This document shows, in pieces, positions 1 to 7,025 of a stretch of DNA of 64,000 bases. The stretch is from CAMDKS01 sp964402975 (lineage in GTDB: Bacteria > Bdellovibrionota_B > Oligoflexia > Oligoflexales > RGVZ01). Made by a program: the position numbers and the translations under genes. Below the pieces are notes generated by a model. It was not told the DNA's origin, did not search any database, and saw only the letters and a list, made by a program, of their open reading frames with translations. The DNA lies in contig CAYOEM010000007.1 of NCBI GenBank assembly GCA_964402975.1, positions 62,001 to 126,000 of the forward strand. The letters run 5' to 3'. Every line of letters starts with the position of its first letter. Position 1 is the first letter of the stretch.

Positions 1-872
1 GTTTGATTTAAGATTTTGATATCATTATTTTTTTCTGTGGAAAGCCAGGTCTGATAGAGCCTGAAAATGTGGTGAAAGACGGCATTGGGCCGGGTTGTCT
101 GCAAGCGATGCTTATCGATTTGAGAAACAGGCACCAACCCCCGAATGCTGGATGTGACAAAAGCCTCATCAAAACGAGGCAATTCATCGATGGTCACAAC
201 ACGCTCGGTGACAGGTATTTTCGCCGTGTAAAGCAATTCGCAGATACGTCGACGAACCAATCCTAGCAAAAGACCGCTGGCCGATGGTGGCGTGGCTATT
301 TCTACAAGATCACCCGTTCTACCGATTAAAAAAATGTTGGCCCAAGTTGCCTCAGTTATTTCTCCATCACTATTAACCCATAACACATCGTCAAAGCCCA
401 TCGTCCGCGCTCGAATGATTTCTTTTTCTCGGTGAGGTCCTAATATTCCCGTTTTTACGTGACTGCCGCGCATCCAGGCCCGGTCAGTGTAACTTAGTAA
501 GCGCACCCCACTCTCAGTCTGCCCTGCAAGCAGAGCATCGCCTTCAAGACTTATAACGTCGATGACACGGTTTATAGATCCAGATCCGTTTTGAAACAGC
601 ATAACTCTAACGCGCGAAAGACCTCGTTCAGCTAATCTCTCGAGCGTCGACTGTACTTCAAATTCTAACAACTGAGCGGAAGGTAACTCACAAGCTAGAA
701 GCTCAGCCGCGTGGGATAACAGCCGCTCAATATGTCTGCTAAAATCCACAACAGCATGACCCTGCGCTAACATCGTAGTTATCGCACGTATACCCTGGAA
801 AAAGCTTTCATCGAGGAAGCTTGGACAGTCCTGAATATTGATATCGCGACCATTTAATAAGAGCACTCGCAA
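1..872 (-). CDS. Class IV aminotransferase (PabC / D-amino-acid transaminase-like), 3' end cut by the window
   Basis: This frame stays open to position 1 with no stop, so the C-terminus lies outside the window. The family are fold-type IV PLP enzymes: aminodeoxychorismate lyase, branched-chain and D-amino-acid aminotransferases. Visible support: a 'WMRGSHVKTG' segment with the probable PLP lysine, the class IV signature around 'GEITEATWANIFLIG', and the later 'SSIRGLVPV' segment. The start is inferred as TTG at 872, because GGAG lies 9 bases upstream at 882-885; a GTG at 887 is in frame but has no ribosome binding site. It lies just beyond the terminator of the flagellar operon, so it is probably a separate unit. 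The family is fairly sure; the substrate (aminodeoxychorismate or an amino acid) cannot be told from what is present. Confidence 0.75.
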   Translation of the reverse strand, partial: MRVLLLNGRDINIQDCPSFLDESFFQGIRAITTMLAQGHAVVDFSRHIERLLSHAAELLACELPSAQLLEFEVQSTLERLAERGLSRVRVMLFQNGSGSINRVIDVISLEGDALLAGQTESGVRLLSYTDRAWMRGSHVKTGILGPHREKEIIRARTMGFDDVLWVNSDGEITEATWANIFLIGRTGDLVEIATPPSASGLLLGLVRRRICELLYTAKIPVTERVVTIDELPRFDEAFVTSSIRGLVPVSQIDKHRLQTTRPNAVFHHIFRLYQTWLSTEKNNDIKILNQ

Positions 873-900
873 GCCAGATGTCTCCACTGCTACGAAAACA

Positions 901-929
901 TAAAAAGGGCAGGCTTTGCAGCCTGCCCC
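901..929 (-). terminator. Rho-independent terminator after fliW
   Basis: A perfect 8-bp stem (GGGCAGGC / GCCTGCCC) with a 6-base loop is followed on the minus strand by a run of five T. It sits about 28 bases past the fliW stop and closes the long flagellar operon. Confidence 0.9.
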
Positions 930-956
930 GATCTATCAATTACGTCATGAAAACTC

Positions 957-1496
957 TTAGCCTTTTTTGCCAGTACCGGTCTCAGGAACCGCCTGAGAAG
1001 CCTGATCTGCCTTGGCCTGCTTAACTGCCTCCTGAACGCTCGCTGCCTCAGAACCAGCTGTGCGCTTACGCACCTCGTCCATAATGTTATGACGAGTCGT
1101 GTAAGAACTAGTATTTAGGATGACTTGCTTACCGCGGCGATTTTTAAGGTTGAATATCAAAGGAGCCTTGAGGTTGGCTGTCATGTTCTGAGGGTTACTT
1201 GGAACCGTCACAATCACCGATATAACCAGATCTTCTTCCGACTGGACATCGAGCTCCGCTAGCTCCGCGTCAGCGACTTCAGCAATATACTCTGGATTGA
1301 AAAGTAACGGATCAATTAAAACAAAGGCAATCGCACCATCTTCCAGAGACTGAAACCACTTGAAAGGTGACTCCTTGTCGTGGTCCAGGAGGACGTATTG
1401 CTTAAGCTCAGGAAATCCGATCAACCCCGAAGGAAGATGGATGACTTCACTTTCCGGAACATCAATTTCGCCGAACCTTGTAGTCTTTACTTTCAT
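957..1496 (-). CDS. fliW: Flagellar assembly factor FliW
   Basis: FliW is a cytoplasmic protein that binds free flagellin and also binds and inhibits CsrA, linking flagellin level to flagellin mRNA translation. The product is 179 aa. It starts with the family core 'MKVKTTRFGEIDVPE' and contains 'HLPSGLIGFPELKQYVLLDH' and a C-terminal 'APLIFNLKNRRGKQVIL' segment. About 35 charged, Ala/Gln-rich residues follow the usual family end. The ATG at 1496 is chosen over a TTG 33 bases upstream because AAGGAG lies 10 bases before it. It is the last gene of the flagellar operon, downstream of csrA; the 191-base gap between them could hold its own promoter. Confidence 0.95.
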   Translation of the reverse strand: MKVKTTRFGEIDVPESEVIHLPSGLIGFPELKQYVLLDHDKESPFKWFQSLEDGAIAFVLIDPLLFNPEYIAEVADAELAELDVQSEEDLVISVIVTVPSNPQNMTANLKAPLIFNLKNRRGKQVILNTSSYTTRHNIMDEVRKRTAGSEAASVQEAVKQAKADQASQAVPETGTGKKG

Positions 1497-1572
1497 CAAG
1501 ACACGACTCCTTCTTCCCTTATCAACCAAACATCTTTGGTATCAGTTGGTGCACTCTACGCCTGAGGAGACC

Positions 1573-1588
1573 GACAACTCCCGTCGTC
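1573..1588 (-). promoter_or_regulatory. Hairpin with GGGA loop in fliW leader (possible CsrA site)
   Basis: On the minus strand GACGAC and GTTGTC pair (one G-U) around a GGGA loop, 77 bases before the fliW start. GGA in a hairpin loop is the core of CsrA sites, and the fliW ribosome binding site AAGGAG would be a second GGA. The structure is read by eye and binding is an inference. Confidence 0.3.
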
Positions 1589-1633
1589 CGCCACAGATTC
1601 GAAAACGCCTTAATGTCCCTTTAAGCTTCTTTT

Positions 1634-1663
1634 AGTGTAAACCAGACTTTCCATACAATGCAA
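1634..1663 (-). promoter_or_regulatory. Possible sigma-70-type promoter for fliW
   Basis: TTGCAT and TACACT are separated by 18 bases in the csrA-fliW gap, about 140 bases before the fliW start. The match is only moderate and the gene is also read from the operon. Confidence 0.25.
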
Positions 1664-1687
1664 GCACTTTGGCGGAGGCGTGTGCAA

Positions 1688-1990
1688 TTATTTATCACCC
1701 TCGCCGTCACCGGGTTTTGAGGATCTGACTACCCTTCTAACACTTGTGGGACTGGGGCTCTGAGGCTTTGAGAACATGAGCCCCGCTTCCTGAACGGCCC
1801 CCGCATCAGAGACCGATGCTGCCCGGTTCTCCTCCAGAATTCGCTGATAGACCTCCCCCCGGTGGACCATAATGTTGGGGCTAGCCTTGATTCCAAGTCG
1901 AACCTGTTTACCTTTGATCTGCATTACGACGATCGTAATATCGTCGCCAATAGCGATTTCCTCTCGCTCCTTACGAGTAAGCACTAACAC
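1688..1990 (-). CDS. csrA: Carbon storage / translational regulator CsrA (extended C-terminus)
   Basis: CsrA is a small dimeric RNA-binding protein that blocks or stabilises mRNAs by binding GGA motifs; in bacteria with FliW it represses flagellin translation. The first 60 residues are canonical: 'MLVLTRKEREEIAIGDDITI', then 'GKQVRLGIKAS' and 'VHRGEVYQRI'. The protein is 100 aa against a usual 60-75; the extra 40 residues are Ser/Pro/Arg-rich and of unknown role. The start is a GTG at 1990 with AAGGAGG 8 bases upstream. That ribosome binding site lies in the loop of a hairpin (see 1995-2024), which suggests autoregulation. csrA precedes fliW here. Confidence 0.97.
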   Translation of the reverse strand: MLVLTRKEREEIAIGDDITIVVMQIKGKQVRLGIKASPNIMVHRGEVYQRILEENRAASVSDAGAVQEAGLMFSKPQSPSPTSVRRVVRSSKPGDGEGDK

Positions 1991-1994
1991 CCCA

Positions 1995-2024
1995 ATACCC
2001 TCCTTGGTATCGCCCTCCCTGGCG
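1995..2024 (-). promoter_or_regulatory. Tandem GGA-loop hairpins in the csrA leader (candidate CsrA autoregulation site)
   Basis: Two adjacent hairpins can be drawn on the minus strand with no base between them. The first (2024-2011) is CGCC-AGGGAG-GGCG, the second (2010-1995) is ATACC-AAGGAG-GGTAT. Each shows GGA in a six-base loop, the hallmark of CsrA binding sites, and the second loop contains the ribosome binding site of csrA, 8 bases from the GTG start. Sequence and pairing are seen directly; binding by CsrA is inferred from the family. Confidence 0.6.
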
Positions 2025-2046
2025 GGGCAAAAAAACTAAATGCTGA

Positions 2047-2064
2047 TTTGGTCATAAGACCAAA
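2047..2064 (-). other. Hairpin between flgL and csrA
   Basis: A perfect 7-bp stem (TTTGGTC / GACCAAA) with a 4-base loop begins 8 bases past the flgL stop. The nearest T-run comes 11 bases after the stem, so it is not a classical terminator; it may be a partial terminator or a processing/stability element that sets csrA expression apart. Confidence 0.35.
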
Positions 2065-2072
2065 AACCGTTC

Positions 2073-2972
2073 CTATTGTAAAAAGTTCAGCAGTGATGGC
2101 TGTAGAACCTTGTTTGACGCCAAAAGAGTACCCTGCAAAGTCGTCTCGGCTTGTTTAAACTCGCTGGTCACCTTGAATGCATCTGCGTCCTCGATGCCGC
2201 TTAGCGTTACTTTTGCCGCATCAGAATCACGTATGACTCTCGTCTGAGCATTGTTCATCGAGTTCCACATCCCGCCAATAGTCGCCTGATAGCTTGTCAC
2301 TTTATCAAGATGAAAATCAAGCTGCGACATACTTTCCTGGATTTTGCTTTTATCATTTTCAGCCATGCCGTCGTATAAGTTCTGAAGCACGGTGATCATG
2401 TTTTCACGGCCCTTAAGACGATCAGCCTCATCAGGTACAAATAAGCCTTTGGCCATTAGGTTGATCGGCTTGAACGTACCAGGCGAAACTTCAACAAATA
2501 TCTGCCCATCATCTCCCGTAAAATTTCCATCCTCTGTCAAAGGTGGCGTCTCATTTCGAAATCCCGCGAATACAAATCTGCTGTTGTACGATGAATTTCC
2601 AAGGAGTAGAACGTCATCAATAATTTGACGAATTTCTTTTGAGGCTGCATCGCGACTGGCAGCATTGTTCGTGTCATTAGCCATGCCGATTGCCAACTCT
2701 TTGGCTCGTACAATATTATCTGTGATTCCCGAAAGAGCCTGCTCAGTGGTCTCCATAAACCCTTTGCTTAGCTCCATATTTTTGACGTGCTGCTCCAGCG
2801 ACGTAATCTGATCACGATATCGAATAGCCCTGGAAAGACCTGTCGGATCATCCGAAATCTTATGAATATTCTTCATGGTCGACACGGCATCAAGCGCCTT
2901 AGCATTGTCGCTTTTAGCTTTAGCTATCTTATCGTTCGCTTGTCGATATCGCTGATTTTCCGATACTCTCAT
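2073..2972 (-). CDS. flgL: Flagellar hook-associated protein 3 (FlgL)
   Basis: FlgL is a junction protein between hook and filament, exported by the flagellar type III system. The 299-aa product has the flagellin-like N-terminal helix (with 'MKNIHKISDDPTGLSRAIRY') and the conserved 'NSSYNSRFVFAGFRNETPP' segment of FlgL, and ends in an amphipathic C-terminal helix with 'LLNFLQ'. GGAG sits 7 bases before the ATG. It lies 12 bases downstream of flgK, the usual order. Confidence 0.93.
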   Translation of the reverse strand: MRVSENQRYRQANDKIAKAKSDNAKALDAVSTMKNIHKISDDPTGLSRAIRYRDQITSLEQHVKNMELSKGFMETTEQALSGITDNIVRAKELAIGMANDTNNAASRDAASKEIRQIIDDVLLLGNSSYNSRFVFAGFRNETPPLTEDGNFTGDDGQIFVEVSPGTFKPINLMAKGLFVPDEADRLKGRENMITVLQNLYDGMAENDKSKIQESMSQLDFHLDKVTSYQATIGGMWNSMNNAQTRVIRDSDAAKVTLSGIEDADAFKVTSEFKQAETTLQGTLLASNKVLQPSLLNFLQ

Positions 2973-2984
2973 GCTTCAACTCCA

Positions 2985-4412
2985 TCAGCGTTTCAGACTC
3001 AGTACAGTTTCTAACATCTCATCAACTGTCGTTATCACTTTAGAAGACGCGGTAAAGTTAGATTGCCATTTCATCAAGTTGATGGCTTCTTCATCTAACG
3101 AAACCCCTGATGCCGCCTCCCGTTGAGCCTGCAAATCAGCTACAACAATGTCATTGGCGTCTTTATTGTGCTCCGACCTGTTGATCTCTGTGCCGAGACC
3201 GCCAACGTAGTTAGCGTAAAATTCGACCAACGTAGACTTGCCATCGTCTAAAAACCTTTCGTTCTTTAGAGACAACAGTTCATTTGCAATGATGTTGTCT
3301 CCGACCGCAAGCGGTGTTGCCGCAGCAGAAATCGCATTAATATCACTCAAAATTACATCGGAGATGTCCATCTCGCTGGCAGCAGCTCTGATGTCTGAAA
3401 TTGGATTAAAAAAAGCCCTGCCAGAGATCTCCTCAAAATCACCAACGCCGTACCCTTTTGCATGAATATCGTTGACTCTTCCAACGAAGCTAGCAGCCAT
3501 TTCGTTATTCTTATCGAGTAAGCCCGAGCAAACATTGTCTCGCACCTCGATAAAGCCCTTGATACGGCCACCTTCCATTTTTCGCGTAATATTCCTTGAG
3601 TACCCACTACCGGGATCACGCACCACAACATCGACGAAGCCATCGTTACTATCGTTGCTCATGACAGCCAATTCAGACACTGATGTTTTATCCACCAGCA
3701 GAGTGTCGTCAGGGCCACGCAGACAAAAGTTTCCGGCGTCATCCTCATAGTAATTTATCTGAATTTTCTCAGTAAGCTCACGCAGCAACAAATCTCTCTG
3801 GTCTCGCAAGTCATTGGCCACAGCTCCAGGCGTGGACTCGGCATCTTGAATTTGCACGTTGAGCTGGCGGATGCCGTTTAACCTGGAATTTATCTCCGCG
3901 CACTCTTGAACAATCATCGAGTTCAAATCAACGCGGCTCTGTTTAATATCAGTATCGACTCTTTTAAAGGCTGACGTGACGTTTTTAGCTGATTCACGAA
4001 CGGCAGCTCTTATCGACTCATCACTGGGCGTCACGCTGAGCTCTTGCAAGGAATTGAAGAAATTTGTTATCTCGTCCGGCACAGCTGAAGCAAGCTCCGG
4101 ACTGAATACCGATTCCAGAGATTTTAGCGCCTCAAGACGACCATTTGCTTCGCCTCCAACCTGCTGCGCCCTGTTCAGTTGTCTTTCAACAAATTTATTG
4201 TGAGTTCTCGTAATGTTTTCAATGTAGGAGCCCGAGCCTGCCAACACACCGCCCAATAGCTGTGGCTCACGCGTTTTTAGATTAACGCGCTGACGACTGT
4301 AGCCAACAGTATTTGCATTCGAAATATTGTGCGACGCCGTGTCAACACCTTGTCGGGTGTTGTAGAGCGATTGTTCGCCGATATTAAGCGTGTGAAATAG
4401 CCCTGAGCCCAT
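2985..4412 (-). CDS. flgK: Flagellar hook-associated protein 1 (FlgK)
   Basis: FlgK is the first hook-filament junction protein. The 475-aa product carries the rod/hook-family N-terminus, 'TASHNISNANTVGYSRQRVN', and the matching C-terminal helix ('EEAINLMKWQSNFTASSKVI' then 'VDEMLETVL'). The central region is shorter and more variable than in enterobacteria (about 550 aa there). AAGGG upstream of the ATG lies within the end of flgN, and the flgN stop is 4 bases away, so the two are translationally coupled. Confidence 0.95.
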   Translation of the reverse strand: MGSGLFHTLNIGEQSLYNTRQGVDTASHNISNANTVGYSRQRVNLKTREPQLLGGVLAGSGSYIENITRTHNKFVERQLNRAQQVGGEANGRLEALKSLESVFSPELASAVPDEITNFFNSLQELSVTPSDESIRAAVRESAKNVTSAFKRVDTDIKQSRVDLNSMIVQECAEINSRLNGIRQLNVQIQDAESTPGAVANDLRDQRDLLLRELTEKIQINYYEDDAGNFCLRGPDDTLLVDKTSVSELAVMSNDSNDGFVDVVVRDPGSGYSRNITRKMEGGRIKGFIEVRDNVCSGLLDKNNEMAASFVGRVNDIHAKGYGVGDFEEISGRAFFNPISDIRAAASEMDISDVILSDINAISAAATPLAVGDNIIANELLSLKNERFLDDGKSTLVEFYANYVGGLGTEINRSEHNKDANDIVVADLQAQREAASGVSLDEEAINLMKWQSNFTASSKVITTVDEMLETVLSLKR

Positions 4413-4416
4413 GCAA

Positions 4417-5022
4417 CTACGCCCTTACAAAAATAGTTGATGCACCCTCGGCTGACTTGCTTGGAGTGCCCTGTGGCGAATACGTCGCCTGGGCCTGCTC
4501 GGCAAGCTCAAGAAGAACCCTAGTACTATCCTGATAGGATTTAACGACCCCGGTCAATGCGAGTTTGTTCAGCTCTATCTGAGGTTTCACTGAAGAGGAG
4601 ACTGCTTTAAATGCCAGGAGTTCATCACGTAATCTACCGATCTGCAGCTCAAGTACACCCGCGGCCAACTCGGATTGCCTCTCCACTACGGCCCGGTGAA
4701 TGCCCTCGAGCATCTGCAAGCAATTGCTCAAATCGCCGGGAAAAGCTGCAACCCCTTCGCAGTCGACGTCACCCCAAATATTGAATAACTGCTGCGTGAT
4801 ATGCTGTAGCTCCTCAAAACACTCCGTGATCTGGGATGCGAGCATGTTTTTCTCGCTACAAACTTCCATGAGGCGATCAGTGTAAGTATGCGCCTTGATC
4901 ATGGCGTGTTCTTCTTCGATGAGCGAAGGAAACGCGGCATAGCTGTCCCGCATACGCACGACAGCCCCGATAAGCTTCTGAGACAATTCGATCAGGTAGT
5001 TAAATCGTGAAGAACTTAACAT
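4417..5022 (-). CDS. flgN: FlgN-like flagellar export chaperone
   Basis: FlgN-type chaperones hold FlgK and FlgL in the cytoplasm before export. The 201-aa product is mostly long helices with heptad-like leucines and no signal peptide or membrane segment. Sequence identity of FlgN is low across phyla; the call rests on the helical N-terminal half (for example 'CSEKNMLASQITECFEELQH', where chaperones of this family have a conserved Lys/Leu stretch) and on its position between flgM and flgK. An 86-base gap with a small hairpin separates it from flgM. Confidence 0.75.
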   Translation of the reverse strand: MLSSSRFNYLIELSQKLIGAVVRMRDSYAAFPSLIEEEHAMIKAHTYTDRLMEVCSEKNMLASQITECFEELQHITQQLFNIWGDVDCEGVAAFPGDLSNCLQMLEGIHRAVVERQSELAAGVLELQIGRLRDELLAFKAVSSSVKPQIELNKLALTGVVKSYQDSTRVLLELAEQAQATYSPQGTPSKSAEGASTIFVRA

Positions 5023-5108
5023 GTATAGCCCCCTCTTTTTGATCCTTCATCCCTAATGGATCACCCGTTCGGAATACGGGAAGTCACCGATTCCAGCTCC
5101 CGGTTTTT

Positions 5109-5483
5109 TCAACTATCCTTGCTGTTTGCAAGATGCTCCATGATGGCCTCACGTAGCATTCCGTCAGCTATTTTTCCTGAATCGATCTCGTAGGTTCCCG
5201 CCAGCATTTTAGCCTTTATTGCGGCCACTTTGTCTTCACGAATATCGGGTGTATTTTTTGCAATCTCAAAAGCTTTCTTTTGCTCTTCAGCACGCTTCTT
5301 ACCGCTATCACTCAACTGGACGCCAAAATCTCGCCCCTTAATGCTGGACGAAACAGCTGTTTGCGAACCAACGCCTGCAGCTCCAACTTCAGACGCACCC
5401 GACTTCTTGGCTGACTCAGCATCCTTTGCCTTGCCGAGACCGGCGCTGCTCACTGATGGCGACGCAACGTTTTTTACTGCCAT
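5109..5483 (-). CDS. flgM: Anti-sigma-28 factor FlgM
   Basis: FlgM binds sigma-28 (FliA) until the hook is finished and it is exported, which releases late flagellar promoters. The 124-aa product has a low-complexity Ser/Ala/Lys N-terminus and the conserved C-terminal sigma-binding helices: 'DIREDKVAAIKAKMLAGTYE' followed by 'IDSGKIADGMLREAIMEHL'. AGGGGG lies 8 bases before the ATG. It sits between flgJ and flgN as in many proteobacteria. A near-consensus sigma-28 promoter occurs 6 kb away at 11720-11747, a plausible target of this regulation. Confidence 0.92.
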   Translation of the reverse strand: MAVKNVASPSVSSAGLGKAKDAESAKKSGASEVGAAGVGSQTAVSSSIKGRDFGVQLSDSGKKRAEEQKKAFEIAKNTPDIREDKVAAIKAKMLAGTYEIDSGKIADGMLREAIMEHLANSKDS

Positions 5484-5532
5484 AGCTGGTACCCCCTATA
5501 TTCATCATGTAAAACCCAGTTTTCGTGGGTTC

Positions 5533-5964
5533 TCATGGCTTTATTGTGACCTCTTTTCGAGCCGTCTGCAACGTTGAGCCACTCGTCTTTTGATATGCAT
5601 TCATGGCACTTTTCTTCGCGACATCTGAGGAAGCCTCTGATTTAACTCCCATTGTCTGCAATAATTGTCGCTCAATCATTTGGGCCAGGCCGGCCCCGCC
5701 CTCTCCAGCCATAAGCTTTGCGTACTCCGAGTCGAGCATGGAACGGTAAATCTCCTCCGCATTGCCCCCGTCCACAAGGCCCGACTTTTGAATGGAAGAC
5801 CGCATGGTTCTGAGCATTTGTTCGAGAAAAATAGACTCGAAATCTTTGGCCAGCTCTTTGACTTTTTTTATGTCTTTTTCACGCCCTGCGCGGGCGGCAA
5901 CGTCGTCAGCCCTGCCTGCGCTTGCATGTTCAATAGAATTTAGCACCGTTGCTTTAACGTCCAT
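5533..5964 (-). CDS. flgJ: Rod-binding protein FlgJ (rod domain only)
   Basis: The N-terminal domain of FlgJ acts as the rod cap in the periplasm. The 143-aa product matches that domain only: 'LAKDFESIFLEQMLRTMRSS', then 'GNAEEIYRSMLDSEYAKLMA' and 'GAGLAQMIERQL'. The muramidase domain found in enterobacterial FlgJ (about 310 aa) is absent, as in many other phyla, so peptidoglycan opening must rely on another enzyme. It is 20 bases downstream of flgI. Confidence 0.92.
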   Translation of the reverse strand: MDVKATVLNSIEHASAGRADDVAARAGREKDIKKVKELAKDFESIFLEQMLRTMRSSIQKSGLVDGGNAEEIYRSMLDSEYAKLMAGEGGAGLAQMIERQLLQTMGVKSEASSDVAKKSAMNAYQKTSGSTLQTARKEVTIKP

Positions 5965-5984
5965 GTCTCAATTTCCATTCGATA

Positions 5985-7022
5985 TCACATAAATCTTAAC
6001 TCGCCCTGCAGGGCACCGGCAGACTGTAAAGCCTGCATCACTCCAACTAGATCGACAGGTTTCATCCCCATCGCGTTCATACCTTCAACGAGCTTGGAAA
6101 CGCTACTTCCACCAAAATTCATAAGGGAGTTACCCTTCTTTTTGCCGCTTCCACCATCACCACCAACACTAATACTCAATTCCCCGTGAGAAATTGTAAC
6201 TGGAGAAATAACAACATCACCACCCATGACGACTGTTCCAGTGCGTTCGTTGATAACTACCACTGCGCGCTGATCAACATTCACTCTTAATGTTTCAAGC
6301 TCAGCAATAAAATCCACGGTTCGACCCTGGAATGGTTCAGGAATCTGAATTTCAATACCATGAACATCCTTTGACGAGGCATAAAAGCCCTTGAAATGCT
6401 TATTAACCGCCTCCACCACGCGCCGATTGGTTGTAAAATCCGGTTTCTTGAGGCTGATCGTAATAACGCCATCACTGTCTACGACCGGCGTAAACTCTCT
6501 CTCAACGGTGAATGATGAAGGCGCCACCGCCACAGTCTGCACTTGAACTCCCGATCCAGATGCTTGGCCAACAACTGCAGGTCCCTGCGCCATGCCGTAA
6601 ACTTGACCATCGTTGGCCTTTAGCGCTGTACTCATCAACACACCACCAGCAAGACTTTTGGCATCACCGATCGTTGACACCCTGGCATCCAAGCGATCAC
6701 CGTTTCGAGCAAATGCTGGCAAGTCGACCATGACCATGACCAAAGCGGCGTTACCACTCGTAACTTGCTTGTCCGTTACTTTTAATCCCATGCGTTGCAG
6801 CATCGCTGCTGCAGCTTTACTTGTCGAGATAGACGCTACAGAGTCGCCAGTCTTATTTAAGCCTACTACCAGTCCAATACCCATCAGCTGGTTCGACCTG
6901 ACACCACGCACATTCGCAAGTTCCTTTATTCGCACGTCTTGACCAGCTGCGTTAGACGCCACCAGCATTGCGCCACAAAGAATACTCAATAAAAGTTGCC
7001 AGCTAAGATTGATACGCAACAT
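5985..7022 (-). CDS. flgI: Flagellar P-ring protein FlgI
   Basis: FlgI forms the periplasmic P-ring around the rod. The 345-aa product has a signal peptide (residues about 1-27, ending near 'SNAAGQ') and strongly conserved blocks such as 'RIKELANVRGVRSNQLMGIG', 'LVVGLNKTGDS' and the C-terminal 'VVINERTGTVVMGGDVVISP' and 'VEGMNAMGMKPVDLVGVMQA'. Length is typical (about 365). It starts 3 bases after flgH. Confidence 0.97.
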   Translation of the reverse strand: MLRINLSWQLLLSILCGAMLVASNAAGQDVRIKELANVRGVRSNQLMGIGLVVGLNKTGDSVASISTSKAAAAMLQRMGLKVTDKQVTSGNAALVMVMVDLPAFARNGDRLDARVSTIGDAKSLAGGVLMSTALKANDGQVYGMAQGPAVVGQASGSGVQVQTVAVAPSSFTVEREFTPVVDSDGVITISLKKPDFTTNRRVVEAVNKHFKGFYASSKDVHGIEIQIPEPFQGRTVDFIAELETLRVNVDQRAVVVINERTGTVVMGGDVVISPVTISHGELSISVGGDGGSGKKKGNSLMNFGGSSVSKLVEGMNAMGMKPVDLVGVMQALQSAGALQGELRFM

Positions 7023-7025
7023 GAA

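Noticed and set aside
5513..5531. Hairpin AACCCA / TGGGTT between flgJ and flgM
   Set aside because: Stem of only 6 bp with a 7-base loop and no T-run; too weak for a terminator within a working operon.
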